Shown in pieces: positions 25,243 through 33,863 of a stretch of DNA of 64,000 nucleotides. The translations under genes were made by a program, and so were the position numbers. The stretch's first letter is position 1. Every line of letters begins with the position of its first letter. The notes below the pieces were generated by a model. It ran no database searches. It worked only from the letters and a program-made list of their open reading frames with translations, and was not told where the DNA came from. The DNA is from Paenibacillus sp. FSL R7-0273 (GTDB taxonomy: Bacteria; Bacillota; Bacilli; Paenibacillales; Paenibacillaceae), in contig NZ_CP009283.1 of NCBI RefSeq assembly GCF_000758625.1, forward strand, positions 1,251,501-1,315,500, read 5' to 3'.

Positions 25243-25914
25243 ATGCCGGATATGACTAAAAGAAAGGAGATGGAGATCTACAGGGACATTAAACTCGCAA
25301 TCACGCAACACAAGCTGCTGCCGAATACACAGCTGGTTGAGGATGCGCTGGCTGAAGCGTTTCAGGTCAGCCGTACGCCCATAAGGAATGTTCTAAGAAG
25401 ACTGGCGATGGAGAAGCTGGTTACAGTCATTCCATACCGGGGGGCCTTTGTCTCCTGTCCCAGTGTCGATGAGGCGAGAGAGGTCTTTGAAATGCGGCGG
25501 GTCATCGAAACATCAATGGTCCGGAAGCTGTGCGCAATCGTGAAGCCTGAGCAACTAGCCCCGCTGGAGATTCTTATCCGGGAGGAGCATGAGGCTAGTC
25601 ATGAAGGTGATATTGTCGGGGCGCTGGATGTCACAGTAGATATACATCTAAAGCTGGCAGAGCTGGCGGATAACTATTATTACTATCATTTTTTAGAGGA
25701 GCTGATCTCACTCACCTCGGTTATCATTTCCCTCTACGGGACGAATCAGAGCTTCTGTCATGACCATGAGGAATTATTAGCGGCCATTCTGCGGCAGGAC
25801 GGAGAGCAGGCGGCTCATATTATGGAAGAGCATCTCTGGCAGATCGAGCGTTCGCTGAATTTTACCGAGACGACGACCAATGTGCTGAATTTTAAGGAAA
25901 TTTTTCATAAGTGA
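25243..25914 (+). CDS. GntR-family regulator, FadR-type FCD ligand domain
   Basis: About 223 residues. N-terminal winged HTH (LPNTQLVEDALAEAFQVSRT, then PIRNVLRRLAMEKLV, with PYRGAFV wing) and an all-helical FCD domain (EVFEMRRVIETSMVRKL; acid- and His-containing DVTVDIHLKLAEL; FCHDHEELLAAI), which usually binds a carboxylate through a metal. Start is uncertain: ATG 25228, 25243 and 25252 are all in frame; CGGAG precedes the last two. First gene of a same-strand run through 32112, so a probable local regulator of transport and hydrolysis genes. Confidence 0.88.
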   Translation: MPDMTKRKEMEIYRDIKLAITQHKLLPNTQLVEDALAEAFQVSRTPIRNVLRRLAMEKLVTVIPYRGAFVSCPSVDEAREVFEMRRVIETSMVRKLCAIVKPEQLAPLEILIREEHEASHEGDIVGALDVTVDIHLKLAELADNYYYYHFLEELISLTSVIISLYGTNQSFCHDHEELLAAILRQDGEQAAHIMEEHLWQIERSLNFTETTTNVLNFKEIFHK

Positions 25915-25988
25915 TTTTTTTTGAACCAGATTGTATCCAATTTCGGATGCCAAAGAATCAGAAAATGCATACAAAGGAGTGGGGAGAA

Positions 25989-27326
25989 TTGAAAAAACGG
26001 GCATTCATGCTGGGTATGATGACGGCGGCAACGACTGTACTGGGCGCTTGCGGAAGCGAAGCCAATGAGGGGGCGGCGGCTGAAAGCGGCAGCACCATCA
26101 CCATAACGCTTATGCATAGATACCAGGACTCCAATATCGGCAAAAGCCCGGAGGATACTGCAGTGCTTGACGGGCTGAAGCGGTTCCGTGCAGATTATCC
26201 GAATGTCGAGGTCATTGAAGAGCAGCTGCAGAACGAGGATTACTCCATCAAGGCCCAGGCACTGGCAGCGGCTGATGATATGCCCGATGTATTCATCGTC
26301 CCCGGCTCATGGATGACCAATTTCGTAGATAACGAAATCGCACTTCCCCTGAACGCTGAACTGGATAAGCGTACCGAGTGGCGCGACGGTTACCGCGCAG
26401 GAACACTGGATGCCGGAACACGTGAAGGTCAGGTGTATGGCATTCCAATCGCAGCCGGGCCAACCCATCTGATCTATTACAACGCAGATATGTTCGCAGA
26501 GGCCGGATACAGCCAGTTCCCTGCGACCTGGCAGGAGCTGATGGATGCGGGCGGAAAGCTGGCCGAGAAGGGTGTTAATCTGTTCTCATACGGAGACAAG
26601 TCTAAAGGCTACGCGATGTCCAGCTGGATAAGCGCCTTAACCGACCGGATAAGCGGACCGGAATGGACCGAATCCATCCTGACAGGAGGCGGAGCGAAAT
26701 TCACAGACAAGGGCTTCGTGCAGGCAATCGGTATAATGAGTGATCTGGCCAAAGCCGGTTATCTGAACAAGGATCTGAATTCTGTTGATTCCGATACTAT
26801 GGTCAACTATTACTTCGAAGGCCGCTCCGCGGCATTTGTCAGCGGCATCTGGTCAGCAATGAACGTGGTGAACAATGCACCGGCAGAAATCACTGATGCT
26901 ACGCGAGTGGCCGTATTCCCGGGTGTTGACGGGGGTCTGGGCAATCCGCTCAGTTCTTCCGGAGGAGCCGGCGTCTATTACAGCGTCAATGCGGGCGTCC
27001 AGGCTGGTGAGAAGCTTGATGCCATTATGACTATGCTTGATTATATGACCGGTTCCGGCAGCGCCAAGCTGATGGCTGAGGTCGGGGGCTTTCCGGCTTT
27101 TGATCCCGGAGCATTTGATACGGCCAAGCTTCATCCGGTTGCACTTGCGGCTTATGAGGCCAGTGCGGCAGCCGACGCAACCAAAATCTTCGACCTTTGG
27201 TTCGACGCCTCGATTGTTGAAGTCATCAATACAGGAATTCAAGGTGTAATGGCAGGGTCCAGTACACCGGAACAGCTGGCCCAGGAAACCCAGAAGGCCT
27301 ATGAGACCTTTTTGGCCAATCCTTAA
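25989..27326 (+). CDS. CUT1-type ABC substrate-binding lipoprotein
   Basis: 445 residues from TTG 25989, chosen because AAAGGAG lies 9 bases upstream and the product then opens with KKR and a lipoprotein signal ending in lipobox VLGAC. Family 1 solute-binding fold: MHRYQDSNIGKSPED, ADDMPDVFIVPGSW, YGIPIAAGPTHLIYYN, and typical late LMAEVGGFPAF. CUT1 transporters mostly carry oligosaccharides or polyols; however, this gene sits with an allantoinase and a DUF6282-like hydrolase, so the ligand may be a ureide or other nitrogen heterocycle. It has no ATPase in the cluster; a shared MsmX-like ATPase elsewhere is likely, as usual for CUT1. Confidence 0.88.
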   Translation: MKKRAFMLGMMTAATTVLGACGSEANEGAAAESGSTITITLMHRYQDSNIGKSPEDTAVLDGLKRFRADYPNVEVIEEQLQNEDYSIKAQALAAADDMPDVFIVPGSWMTNFVDNEIALPLNAELDKRTEWRDGYRAGTLDAGTREGQVYGIPIAAGPTHLIYYNADMFAEAGYSQFPATWQELMDAGGKLAEKGVNLFSYGDKSKGYAMSSWISALTDRISGPEWTESILTGGGAKFTDKGFVQAIGIMSDLAKAGYLNKDLNSVDSDTMVNYYFEGRSAAFVSGIWSAMNVVNNAPAEITDATRVAVFPGVDGGLGNPLSSSGGAGVYYSVNAGVQAGEKLDAIMTMLDYMTGSGSAKLMAEVGGFPAFDPGAFDTAKLHPVALAAYEASAAADATKIFDLWFDASIVEVINTGIQGVMAGSSTPEQLAQETQKAYETFLANP

Positions 27327-27402
27327 CCGGAACCAGGATGCATTTAGGGGGCTGGGCGGGGTAAAGCCGGTTTCCGGAGATTATTTCTAGAGGGGTGAGG
27401 AC

Positions 27403-28302
27403 ATGGGCAAGGCGCTGCGCCCGAAGGGCTGGGTGCTTCTGGCATATCTGCTTCCGGGACTTATAATATATTCCTTTGTTGTGCTGGTTCCCATATTTTC
27501 CGCTTTCCGTTACAGCTTCTACTCATGGACGGGAGGCCCCAAAAAAACGTATATCGGTATAGGCAACTACCTGGAGCTGCTCCGGGATGAGGTGTTCTGG
27601 CATTCATTCCTGAACAATGTGCTTATGACGGTATACGGCCTGATTGGACAAGTAGGGCTCGCCTTTATTTTTGCTCTGCTGCTGATGTCCAAAATCGTCA
27701 AGCTGAAGGGCCTGCACCGGACGATGAGCTATTTTCCATCCACACTGGCTCCTGTGATCATCGCATTCCTCTGGATGCTGATCTACAACTATAATTACGG
27801 GCTGTTGAACGCCGGATTGACCAAGCTCGGTCTTGGTAACCTGGTGCAATCCTGGCTCGATCTGACAGGTCCGATTGTCCTCCTGGTGTCCATTCCTCTA
27901 TCCTGGCAAAATATCGGGTTCTTTACACTGCTGATGCTGGCGGGGCTGTCATCGATTAACAAGGAGGTTTTGGAGGTTGCTGAGCTGGACGGGGCTACAG
28001 GTGTCCGTAAGGCCTGGTATGTCATTATTCCATTGGCCAAGCCTACGCTGGTCGTTGCCTCTCTGCTCTGCATCGCCAATAATATGCGCGGCTTCGAGCA
28101 TATCTACGCAATGACCGGAGGGGGGCCGGGCAATGCATCCTCAGTAATGGCGCTGTATGCGTACCAGACCTCGTTCCTCCGCTTCCGCTACGGATATGGT
28201 TCGGCACTGGCTATTGCCATTATTGCACTGACCATGCTCATGATCCTGCTCTCGACACTTGCGCTGAAACGCGGGGAGAATCAAAAGGGAGGTGCGTATT
28301 AA
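27403..28302 (+). CDS. CUT1-type ABC permease (MalF/UgpA class)
   Basis: 299 residues, six predicted membrane segments. Opening WVLLAYLLPGLIIYSFVVLV and FRYSFYSWTGG are typical of sugar permeases of this class. EAA loop: EVLEVAELDGATGVRKAWYV then IIPLAKP (about 187-213). GAGGGGTGAGG precedes the ATG. Its stop overlaps the ATG of the partner permease. Partner of the lipoprotein upstream. Confidence 0.92.
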   Translation: MGKALRPKGWVLLAYLLPGLIIYSFVVLVPIFSAFRYSFYSWTGGPKKTYIGIGNYLELLRDEVFWHSFLNNVLMTVYGLIGQVGLAFIFALLLMSKIVKLKGLHRTMSYFPSTLAPVIIAFLWMLIYNYNYGLLNAGLTKLGLGNLVQSWLDLTGPIVLLVSIPLSWQNIGFFTLLMLAGLSSINKEVLEVAELDGATGVRKAWYVIIPLAKPTLVVASLLCIANNMRGFEHIYAMTGGGPGNASSVMALYAYQTSFLRFRYGYGSALAIAIIALTMLMILLSTLALKRGENQKGGAY

Positions 28303-29171
28303 TGGAGCTCCAGCTGGAATTAAAATCGCAGGCCAGCTCCCGCCGGCTGCTTCCGGGTCCGGCCAAGCTGATGGTGAACGCATTAATGCTGCTTTTTACC
28401 GCCAGCTGCATTATACCGCTGCTCTGGATTGGTTATTCATCCCTGAAAACGCAGGCGGAGTTCGCCAACAATATTCTCAGCCTGCCCAGTGCCCCGCAGT
28501 TCGGAAATTATCTGGAGGCCATCAAAATCACCAATATGCTCCAGCTGTCCTGGAACAGCGCGAGAGTGACGCTCCTGTCGGTTATCGGTATTACGGCAAT
28601 TTCGTTCGTAACAGGCTACATCACGGCCCGGCTCGACTTCAAGGGAAAGAAGGCAATGATATTTTACTACCTGTTCGGTATGCTTGTGCCGATTCACGCC
28701 CTGCTTGTTCCGATCTATCTCTTATTCAAAAATTTCGGCTTGGCAGACGAATGGTACACGCTGATTATTCCGTATATTGCCTTTAACCTGTCTCTTCCAA
28801 TCATGCTGGTCAGCAGCTACGTGGTCGGCATTCCTAAAGAAATCGAAGAAGCGGCAGCTATTGACGGTCTCAGCTTCAGCGGAACGATGTTCCGTATCAT
28901 TTTCCCGATCGCAGTGCCGGTGCTGACTACGGTCGCTATTCTGCAGTTTTTCTCCTGCTGGAACGAATTTTCCTTTGCACTGGTGCTGCTCAAGGATGAG
29001 TCGCTGCGGACAGTTCCGCTTGGAATGTCGTATTTTAAGTCTCAGCACAGTACCAACTATCCGCAGCTGATGGCGGGGATGGTCCTGTCGATGCTTCCTG
29101 TTACCTTAGTCTATTTTACATTCAGCTCGCGCATTATCGCCGGCGTCATGTCAGGCGCAGTCAAGGGATAA
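28302..29171 (+). CDS. CUT1-type ABC permease (MalG/UgpE class)
   Basis: 289 residues, six membrane segments. The EAA loop reads EIEEAAAIDGLSFSGTMFRI then IFPIAVP, as expected. Starts at the ATG overlapping the preceding stop (TAATG). The FFSCWNEFSFALVLLKDES segment after the fifth helix is the usual MalG-type motif. Forms the membrane channel together with the preceding permease. Confidence 0.92.
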   Translation: MELQLELKSQASSRRLLPGPAKLMVNALMLLFTASCIIPLLWIGYSSLKTQAEFANNILSLPSAPQFGNYLEAIKITNMLQLSWNSARVTLLSVIGITAISFVTGYITARLDFKGKKAMIFYYLFGMLVPIHALLVPIYLLFKNFGLADEWYTLIIPYIAFNLSLPIMLVSSYVVGIPKEIEEAAAIDGLSFSGTMFRIIFPIAVPVLTTVAILQFFSCWNEFSFALVLLKDESLRTVPLGMSYFKSQHSTNYPQLMAGMVLSMLPVTLVYFTFSSRIIAGVMSGAVKG

Positions 29172-29212
29172 ACCGCTTGGCCGCTATAACTTCACACTAA
29201 TGGAGGGATATT

Positions 29213-30268
29213 ATGCTAAATAACAATTACAATCAGGAACAGACTCAGCTGCGGACACCAGACCGGTCACGCTGGAATGAATCCTTTTACCGCAGATCAA
29301 TGGAGCTGCCGGATGAGCTGCTGATTGGTGCTATTGACAGTCATGTGCATGCCGGTCCTGTATTGAATTCGAACCCCGGACATCTTGATCCGATCCAGGT
29401 GGCACAGGAAGCGGCTGCTGCAGGCATGAAAAGCATTGTGTATTATGATGTTTTTGGCTGGGCTTCAGGAATGGCGTGGGTTGTAAACCGGCATGTTCCG
29501 GGGATTCATACGTATGGAGGCTATTTGATGAATTCCTGCCATGGCGGCATGAATCCGCGTTCGGTGAAAACTGCGCTGCACATGGAGGAGGGCTGCCGCT
29601 TCATCAGCTTTGGATCGCATTGTACCCGCCATTCCGCAGAACGGGAGTCTACACTTATTGACGGGAAGCTGGTTCCATTCAAGGACGCTTTTCCGAAATT
29701 CGCAGAGAAGGAGCTGCCTGTGGCAACATCAATCCCGCTGGAAGGGCCTGTATCGGAAGAGTTGGACGAAATTCTGAGCATGGTGGCGGAGCATCCGGAG
29801 GTGTATCTGAACACGGGGCATGTATCTGTCCCTGAGGCGCTCCGTCTGCTGGATCTTGCGGAGCAATACGGTATAGCTAAGGTGCTGATCGCCCATCCGG
29901 TGCGCGGCCAGATGACGATAGAGGAGCAGAAAGCGGCCGCGGCCAGGGGCGCTTTTCTGGAAGCCTGTCTTGTGGACTGGCTGTATCCTGATGTTCCCCG
30001 GACACATTATTATGTCGAGCGGGAATACATGGACATGGGTGCTGAGCTAGGGCGCTTCTCAAATGCGACAAAATGGATGAAGACGATCCGCGAAGTCGGG
30101 ATCGGCCAGTTCGTGCTCGGCACCGATTATGGCATCCGCGCAGCGTCAACACCGGTACAGGGGATGAGGACAATGATCGCCAGCATGCTGGATTACCAGT
30201 TCTCCCCGGACGATATATACCGGATGGTAGCCACCAATCCTGCAAGGCTAATCGGCATCGAGTCGTAG
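29213..30268 (+). CDS. DUF6282-like metal-dependent hydrolase
   Basis: 351 residues. TIM-barrel hydrolase of the amidohydrolase superfamily: first metal motif DSHVHAGP (about 42-49), a histidine pair region FGSHCTRHSAER, then NTGHVS, LIAHP and the final LGTDYG acid. TNPARLIGI at the C-terminus is typical of urease/amidohydrolase-related folds. I assign DUF6282 from its overall look; this is family recall, not a search. Sits 41 bases after the permease and 51 before allantoinase, so it probably acts on the imported compound or its product. Confidence 0.75.
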   Translation: MLNNNYNQEQTQLRTPDRSRWNESFYRRSMELPDELLIGAIDSHVHAGPVLNSNPGHLDPIQVAQEAAAAGMKSIVYYDVFGWASGMAWVVNRHVPGIHTYGGYLMNSCHGGMNPRSVKTALHMEEGCRFISFGSHCTRHSAERESTLIDGKLVPFKDAFPKFAEKELPVATSIPLEGPVSEELDEILSMVAEHPEVYLNTGHVSVPEALRLLDLAEQYGIAKVLIAHPVRGQMTIEEQKAAAARGAFLEACLVDWLYPDVPRTHYYVEREYMDMGAELGRFSNATKWMKTIREVGIGQFVLGTDYGIRAASTPVQGMRTMIASMLDYQFSPDDIYRMVATNPARLIGIES

Positions 30269-30319
30269 ATTGCCGCGGTATGCGCGGTTACAATCAGCAA
30301 GGACAGGAGGAGAGAGGGC

Positions 30320-31726
30320 ATGGAATCCGCGACTTCATATGATCTCGTTATCACCGGGGGACATATCGTTACAGAATCAGCTGTAGAGCGTAAGGATATT
30401 GGCATTGTAAATGGTGTGATTGCAGAAATTTCAGAGAATATCGATCCCGAAGGGGCCGCAGTGGTAGATGCCCGGGGGCTGACGGTGATGCCTGGTGTAA
30501 TTGACTCGCACGTGCATTTCAATGAGCCGGGATTAGGGTCCTGGGAAGGGTTCCGGACGGGGTCGGCTGCGCTTGCAGCCGGCGGGGGCACCTGCTTTTT
30601 GGATATGCCGCTCAATGGTATTCCTCCAACCGTTTCCCTCAGTGCACTTCAGCAGAAGAGAGCGTGTGCTTCGGGCAGGACGTATGCCGATTACGGCTTC
30701 TGGGGCGGGTTAATGCCCGGTCATCTTAAGGACCTGCCTCTGCTGGCACAGGCGGGAGTAATCGGGTTCAAGGCATTCATGTCCTCTCCGGGTGATAAGG
30801 ATAAGGAAGCATTCCGCCGTTCGGACGACCGGACCCTTAAGGAAGGAATGCGGATTATCGCTGAAACGGGAAAGGTGCTGGCACTTCATGCGGAGCACGA
30901 GCCTACCGTGGCACGTCTAACCCGGGAAGCCCGCAGCCAGGGGCGTCTCGGTGCGGCGAGCTATACCGCCTCCCGTCCCATAGCAGCGGAGGTGGAGGCG
31001 GTGGAGACGGCGCTGCGTTATGCAGCCGAAAGCGGCTGCCGGCTGCATTTTGTCCACATTAGCAGCGTGGCTGCTGCGGGACTCATCCGGGATGCCCGGA
31101 AGTCGGGGCTCGATGTGACACTGGAGACCTGCCCCCATTATCTTTGTCTGACCGACAGTGATTTTGCGGCCATAGGTGCGGCGGCAAAATGTGCGCCTCC
31201 CCTGCGTGATGCGGAAGAGCAGGCCGTGTTGTGGAGAAAATTACAGGAAGGCTGGTTCGATTTCCTGGCTTCCGACCACTCGCCTTGCCCGGCAGAGTTA
31301 AAGACCGGTACGGATATGTTCGAGGCCTGGGGCGGCATCGCGGGTGTACAGAGCACCCTTGAGCTAATGCTGGATGAAGGGCATCTGAAACGGGGAATTC
31401 CTCTGCCGCAGCTGGCACGTCTGCTGTCAGCGGCTCCCGCTGAGCGGTTCGGGCTGGCTCCTGCGAAGGGTCGCATTGCCATAGGCTGTGACGCCGATCT
31501 GGCGCTAGCCGATCTGAATACCTCCTATACGCTGCAGGAAACAGACCTCTATCAGCAGCACCGGACTTCGCCGTATATCGGCCGCTCATTCGGGTGCAGG
31601 GTAAAAAAGACACTGCTGCGCGGACGGAGCATGTATAACGGCAGTGAAGGGCTTCTGAATCCAGGGAGCGGCAGGGAACTAGAGCTAAGGCCAGTACATT
31701 CTGGTGCTATGAACATAAGCCTATAA
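30320..31726 (+). CDS. Allantoinase (cyclic amidohydrolase)
   Basis: 468 residues, usual length. Opens the hydantoin-type ring of allantoin to give allantoate. Binuclear metal motifs: DSHVHFNEPG (about 62-71), carbamylated lysine in GFKAFMSSPGD, histidines in ALHAEHE and LHFVHISS, ETCPHYL, and Asp in ASDHSPC. These match AllB/PucH better than dihydroorotase or dihydropyrimidinase (SHSPC region and GGIAGVQ). ATG has AGGAGGAGAG upstream. No allantoate amidohydrolase or ureidoglycolate gene is in the window, so the pathway is incomplete here. Confidence 0.88.
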   Translation: MESATSYDLVITGGHIVTESAVERKDIGIVNGVIAEISENIDPEGAAVVDARGLTVMPGVIDSHVHFNEPGLGSWEGFRTGSAALAAGGGTCFLDMPLNGIPPTVSLSALQQKRACASGRTYADYGFWGGLMPGHLKDLPLLAQAGVIGFKAFMSSPGDKDKEAFRRSDDRTLKEGMRIIAETGKVLALHAEHEPTVARLTREARSQGRLGAASYTASRPIAAEVEAVETALRYAAESGCRLHFVHISSVAAAGLIRDARKSGLDVTLETCPHYLCLTDSDFAAIGAAAKCAPPLRDAEEQAVLWRKLQEGWFDFLASDHSPCPAELKTGTDMFEAWGGIAGVQSTLELMLDEGHLKRGIPLPQLARLLSAAPAERFGLAPAKGRIAIGCDADLALADLNTSYTLQETDLYQQHRTSPYIGRSFGCRVKKTLLRGRSMYNGSEGLLNPGSGRELELRPVHSGAMNISL

Positions 31727-31773
31727 TCAGGCTGAAGGTTAACGGCACGGGATTATCCGAAGGAGGGAAGGCG

Positions 31774-32112
31774 ATGATATCAACAGCCGGCGGATTATCC
31801 GCCGTTCAAGAAGAGCTCATGCTGCTTGTCCGGGGAATTCCCAGAGAGCAGATGCGGCTATACGTCGACCGTTATCTCGGCAGCCTGCTGGCAGGAGACG
31901 GGTACGATCCTGAACTGCTGCTGACGCTGGAAACATATGCGTCCTGCAACGGCCACATGAATGAAATGTCCTCCCGGCTGTACATCCACCGCAATACGGC
32001 AGCATACCGGCTTGATAAGCTGGAGCGGCAGCTTGGTATTTCGCTTCGAGAATCTGAAAACCTGCTGCTGCTAAATATGCTATTTTTGTTCCGGCGCATG
32101 CTTGATGCTTGA
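31774..32112 (+). CDS. Stand-alone PucR-type C-terminal HTH protein
   Basis: 112 residues that correspond only to the C-terminal DNA-binding part of PucR/CdaR regulators: YVDRYLGSLL, LLLTLETYASCNGHMNEMSS, LYIHRNTAAYRLDKLERQLG. Full PucR has about 400 more residues before this. GGAGGG lies upstream of the ATG, and only 47 bases separate it from allantoinase, so the N-terminal domain is not merely frameshifted but absent. PucR activates purine catabolism in B. subtilis; here the domain may work alone or as a partner. A deletion relic is the alternative. Confidence 0.82.
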   Translation: MISTAGGLSAVQEELMLLVRGIPREQMRLYVDRYLGSLLAGDGYDPELLLTLETYASCNGHMNEMSSRLYIHRNTAAYRLDKLERQLGISLRESENLLLLNMLFLFRRMLDA

Positions 32113-32148
32113 TGACTGAGACTTATTGAGAGCATATATATAGCAGAA

Positions 32149-32778
32149 CTACTGGTTCAGAACTCCGGCATATTGCGGATAGAGCTGACGGATGCAATCC
32201 GGACAGATATCATGGGTGAATTGCAGGGACAGCTGTAATTGAAGGAAGCGTTCAACGGTAATCCATTCTTCCTTATTGCCGCGGACTGATTTGCAGGAGG
32301 CACAGATGGGCACGAGACTGCCGGCAATACGGCGGGGACGCAGAGGATGACAGCTTCGGACATGATCATGCTGACGGGGCTCAGCGGGTCCCTTGTCATG
32401 CAGGGTGAGAAGGAGAAGCTGAATGCCGCAGGAACGCTCTGTAAATAACGGAAAAGCGTCCAGACTGAACACATGGTCGGATTTATCAGGGATATGCAGA
32501 ATGAACTCTGAGCTGGAGATCAGGACTCCGCCCTGAAGGACATGCTGCAACGCATTATCCAGTGCTGTGAGCTGAACAGGAATGGCAATCCACTCTTCAA
32601 ACAGCTCCAGATAGTGGCTGCCCGTCATCATAATGGCCGGAGGCAGCCCGCAATGCTCCAAATATGCGTTATAATGATCATTGATAAACAGGATGATTCC
32701 GCTTCTGTCTATGACCAGAACCTTCTGTGTCAGCGTGTTAAGGGAAGAAGTAAGGGATGTAGATAAGCTTAATGGCAA
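32149..32778 (-). CDS. PAS-like protein with CxxC / CPxC C-terminal motif
   Basis: 209 residues from TTG 32778, chosen since AAGGAG lies 8 bases upstream; a frame-opening TTG at 32817 has none. Residues about 10-120 look like a PAS fold (KVLVIDRSGIILFINDHYNA). The C-terminus reads LVPICASCKSVRGNKEEWIT and ends FTHDICPDCIRQLYPQYA. This pair of Cys motifs is known from the tails of many PAS/GAF signalling proteins, where metal binding is suspected. No kinase or output domain is present. It lies 35 bases after a small HTH gene. Confidence 0.72.
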   Translation of the reverse strand: MPLSLSTSLTSSLNTLTQKVLVIDRSGIILFINDHYNAYLEHCGLPPAIMMTGSHYLELFEEWIAIPVQLTALDNALQHVLQGGVLISSSEFILHIPDKSDHVFSLDAFPLFTERSCGIQLLLLTLHDKGPAEPRQHDHVRSCHPLRPRRIAGSLVPICASCKSVRGNKEEWITVERFLQLQLSLQFTHDICPDCIRQLYPQYAGVLNQ

Positions 32779-32813
32779 GATTATCGCTCCTTGAGTGCTT
32801 GCAGGATAGGTAG

Positions 32814-33011
32814 TCAAGACGGAGGCAGGTTCAGAAGCTCGGATACCTGGCGGCGGTAGCGCTCGGCCTTCCGTGTACCATGGATGAGATTGGACAGGCG
32901 GTAAGGCGGTATACCGTAGATTTCACAGAACTTTTTCTGATCCAGCTGCATCTCTGTCAGCCTCTGCTTGATTGCCCAGCCATAGGGGGTCACCGGACGT
33001 TTGCTGTTCAA
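32814..33011 (-). CDS. Small HTH DNA-binding protein, 65 aa
   Basis: 65 residues from TTG 33011 with AGAGGTGA upstream. A single helix-turn-helix: WAIKQRLTEMQLDQKKFCEI, then YGIPPYRLSNLIHGTRK. Size and layout resemble small Cro/XRE-type repressors. Upstream of, and probably co-transcribed with, the PAS-like gene; divergent from a second XRE gene across an operator-like repeat region. Confidence 0.72.
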   Translation of the reverse strand: MNSKRPVTPYGWAIKQRLTEMQLDQKKFCEIYGIPPYRLSNLIHGTRKAERYRRQVSELLNLPPS

Positions 33012-33085
33012 CAGGCTTCACCTCTTATCGACCATCCAGCCGTATGATATAATCATCTGGAACTAATAATAACCAATTATACACT

Positions 33086-33126
33086 TTTTTACGTCATTTT
33101 ACAATAAAATTAACGTTTTTACGTCA
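33086..33126. promoter_or_regulatory. Direct-repeat operator candidate in divergent promoter
   Basis: TTTTTACGTCA occurs twice, at 33086-33096 and 33116-33126, exactly 30 bases (about three helical turns) apart, between two divergent HTH genes. Likely binding site of one or both. Confidence 0.55.
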
Positions 33127-33154
33127 ATAAATATGTGGTGGAGGTAACTGAGCG

Positions 33155-33520
33155 ATGCAGTCCATATATGAGCGGATTGAATATTTGATCAAGCAGAGGG
33201 GAATTACGAAAAAGTATTTTTATGAGCATCTCCATATCAGCTCAGGTAATTTCGGGGACTGGAAGCGCGGAAAGTCTACGCCGGGAACTCAGCATCTGAT
33301 TAACATCGCAGAATTTTTTCATGTCAGTCTGGATTGGCTCATTTTAGGCAAACAGGCTGCGGATGAGGTCCGTGAAGAAGGAGAGGCCTATTTGTCTGCC
33401 CAAATACGGCAATACAATTGCCATAGTGAAGAGCTTTTGCCAAAAGAGCAGGAGTTCATCAAGGAATACATAGCGTTTACCCGGTACCGCCGGCAGAAGC
33501 CCGCAGATGAAAATTCCTGA
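33155..33520 (+). CDS. XRE-family transcriptional regulator
   Basis: 121 residues. HTH domain (IYERIEYLIKQRGITKKYFY; HLHISSGNFGDWKRGKSTPG; IAEFFHVSLDWLILG) over residues 4-66, followed by a charged helical tail likely used for dimer contact. GTGGAGG precedes the ATG. Divergent from the 65-aa HTH gene with the direct-repeat operator candidate between them. The promoter of the following tRNA begins just after its stop. Confidence 0.88.
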   Translation: MQSIYERIEYLIKQRGITKKYFYEHLHISSGNFGDWKRGKSTPGTQHLINIAEFFHVSLDWLILGKQAADEVREEGEAYLSAQIRQYNCHSEELLPKEQEFIKEYIAFTRYRRQKPADENS

Positions 33521-33529
33521 GCGGGTAGC

Positions 33530-33558
33530 TTTACAATTGCCTTAAACGGGTTTATAAT
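33530..33558 (+). promoter_or_regulatory. Sigma-A promoter of tRNA-Leu copy 2
   Basis: TTTACA, 17-base spacer, TATAAT; 47 bases before the tRNA. Confidence 0.85.
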
Positions 33559-33605
33559 ATTGAATGTTGACCTCAGACAAAGCTTTGACTTTTGTAACAC
33601 ACCGC

Positions 33606-33688
33606 GCGGTAGTGGTGGAATGGCAGACACGCTATCTTGAGGGGGTAGTGGGTGTATACCCGTGGAGGTTCGAGTCCTCTCTACCGCA
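33606..33688 (+). tRNA. tRNA-Leu (GAG), copy 2
   Basis: 83 bases, identical to copy 1 outside the variable arm, which reads GGGT-GTAT-ACCC here against GGGC-GTAT-GCTC. The changes keep and improve pairing. CCA not encoded. Confidence 0.94.
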
Positions 33689-33700
33689 TACTATTTATGG

Positions 33701-33739
33701 AGCAAAAGTCCTTGATCACCAAGGGCTTTTGCTTTTTTT
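33701..33739 (+). terminator. Intrinsic terminator of tRNA-Leu copy 2
   Basis: AGCAAAAGTCCTTG / CAAGGGCTTTTGCT followed by T-run. Confidence 0.9.
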
Positions 33740-33863
33740 ATTTTCAATGAGAACCGGCTGAGACAGCCGGTTCTTTTCTTTGCCTTTGCGCTGGCATACC
33801 TGAGCAAAAAAAGGATGTTGACCCTTACGTATACTAGAGGGTTTACAATGCAGAGAGGAGGCG

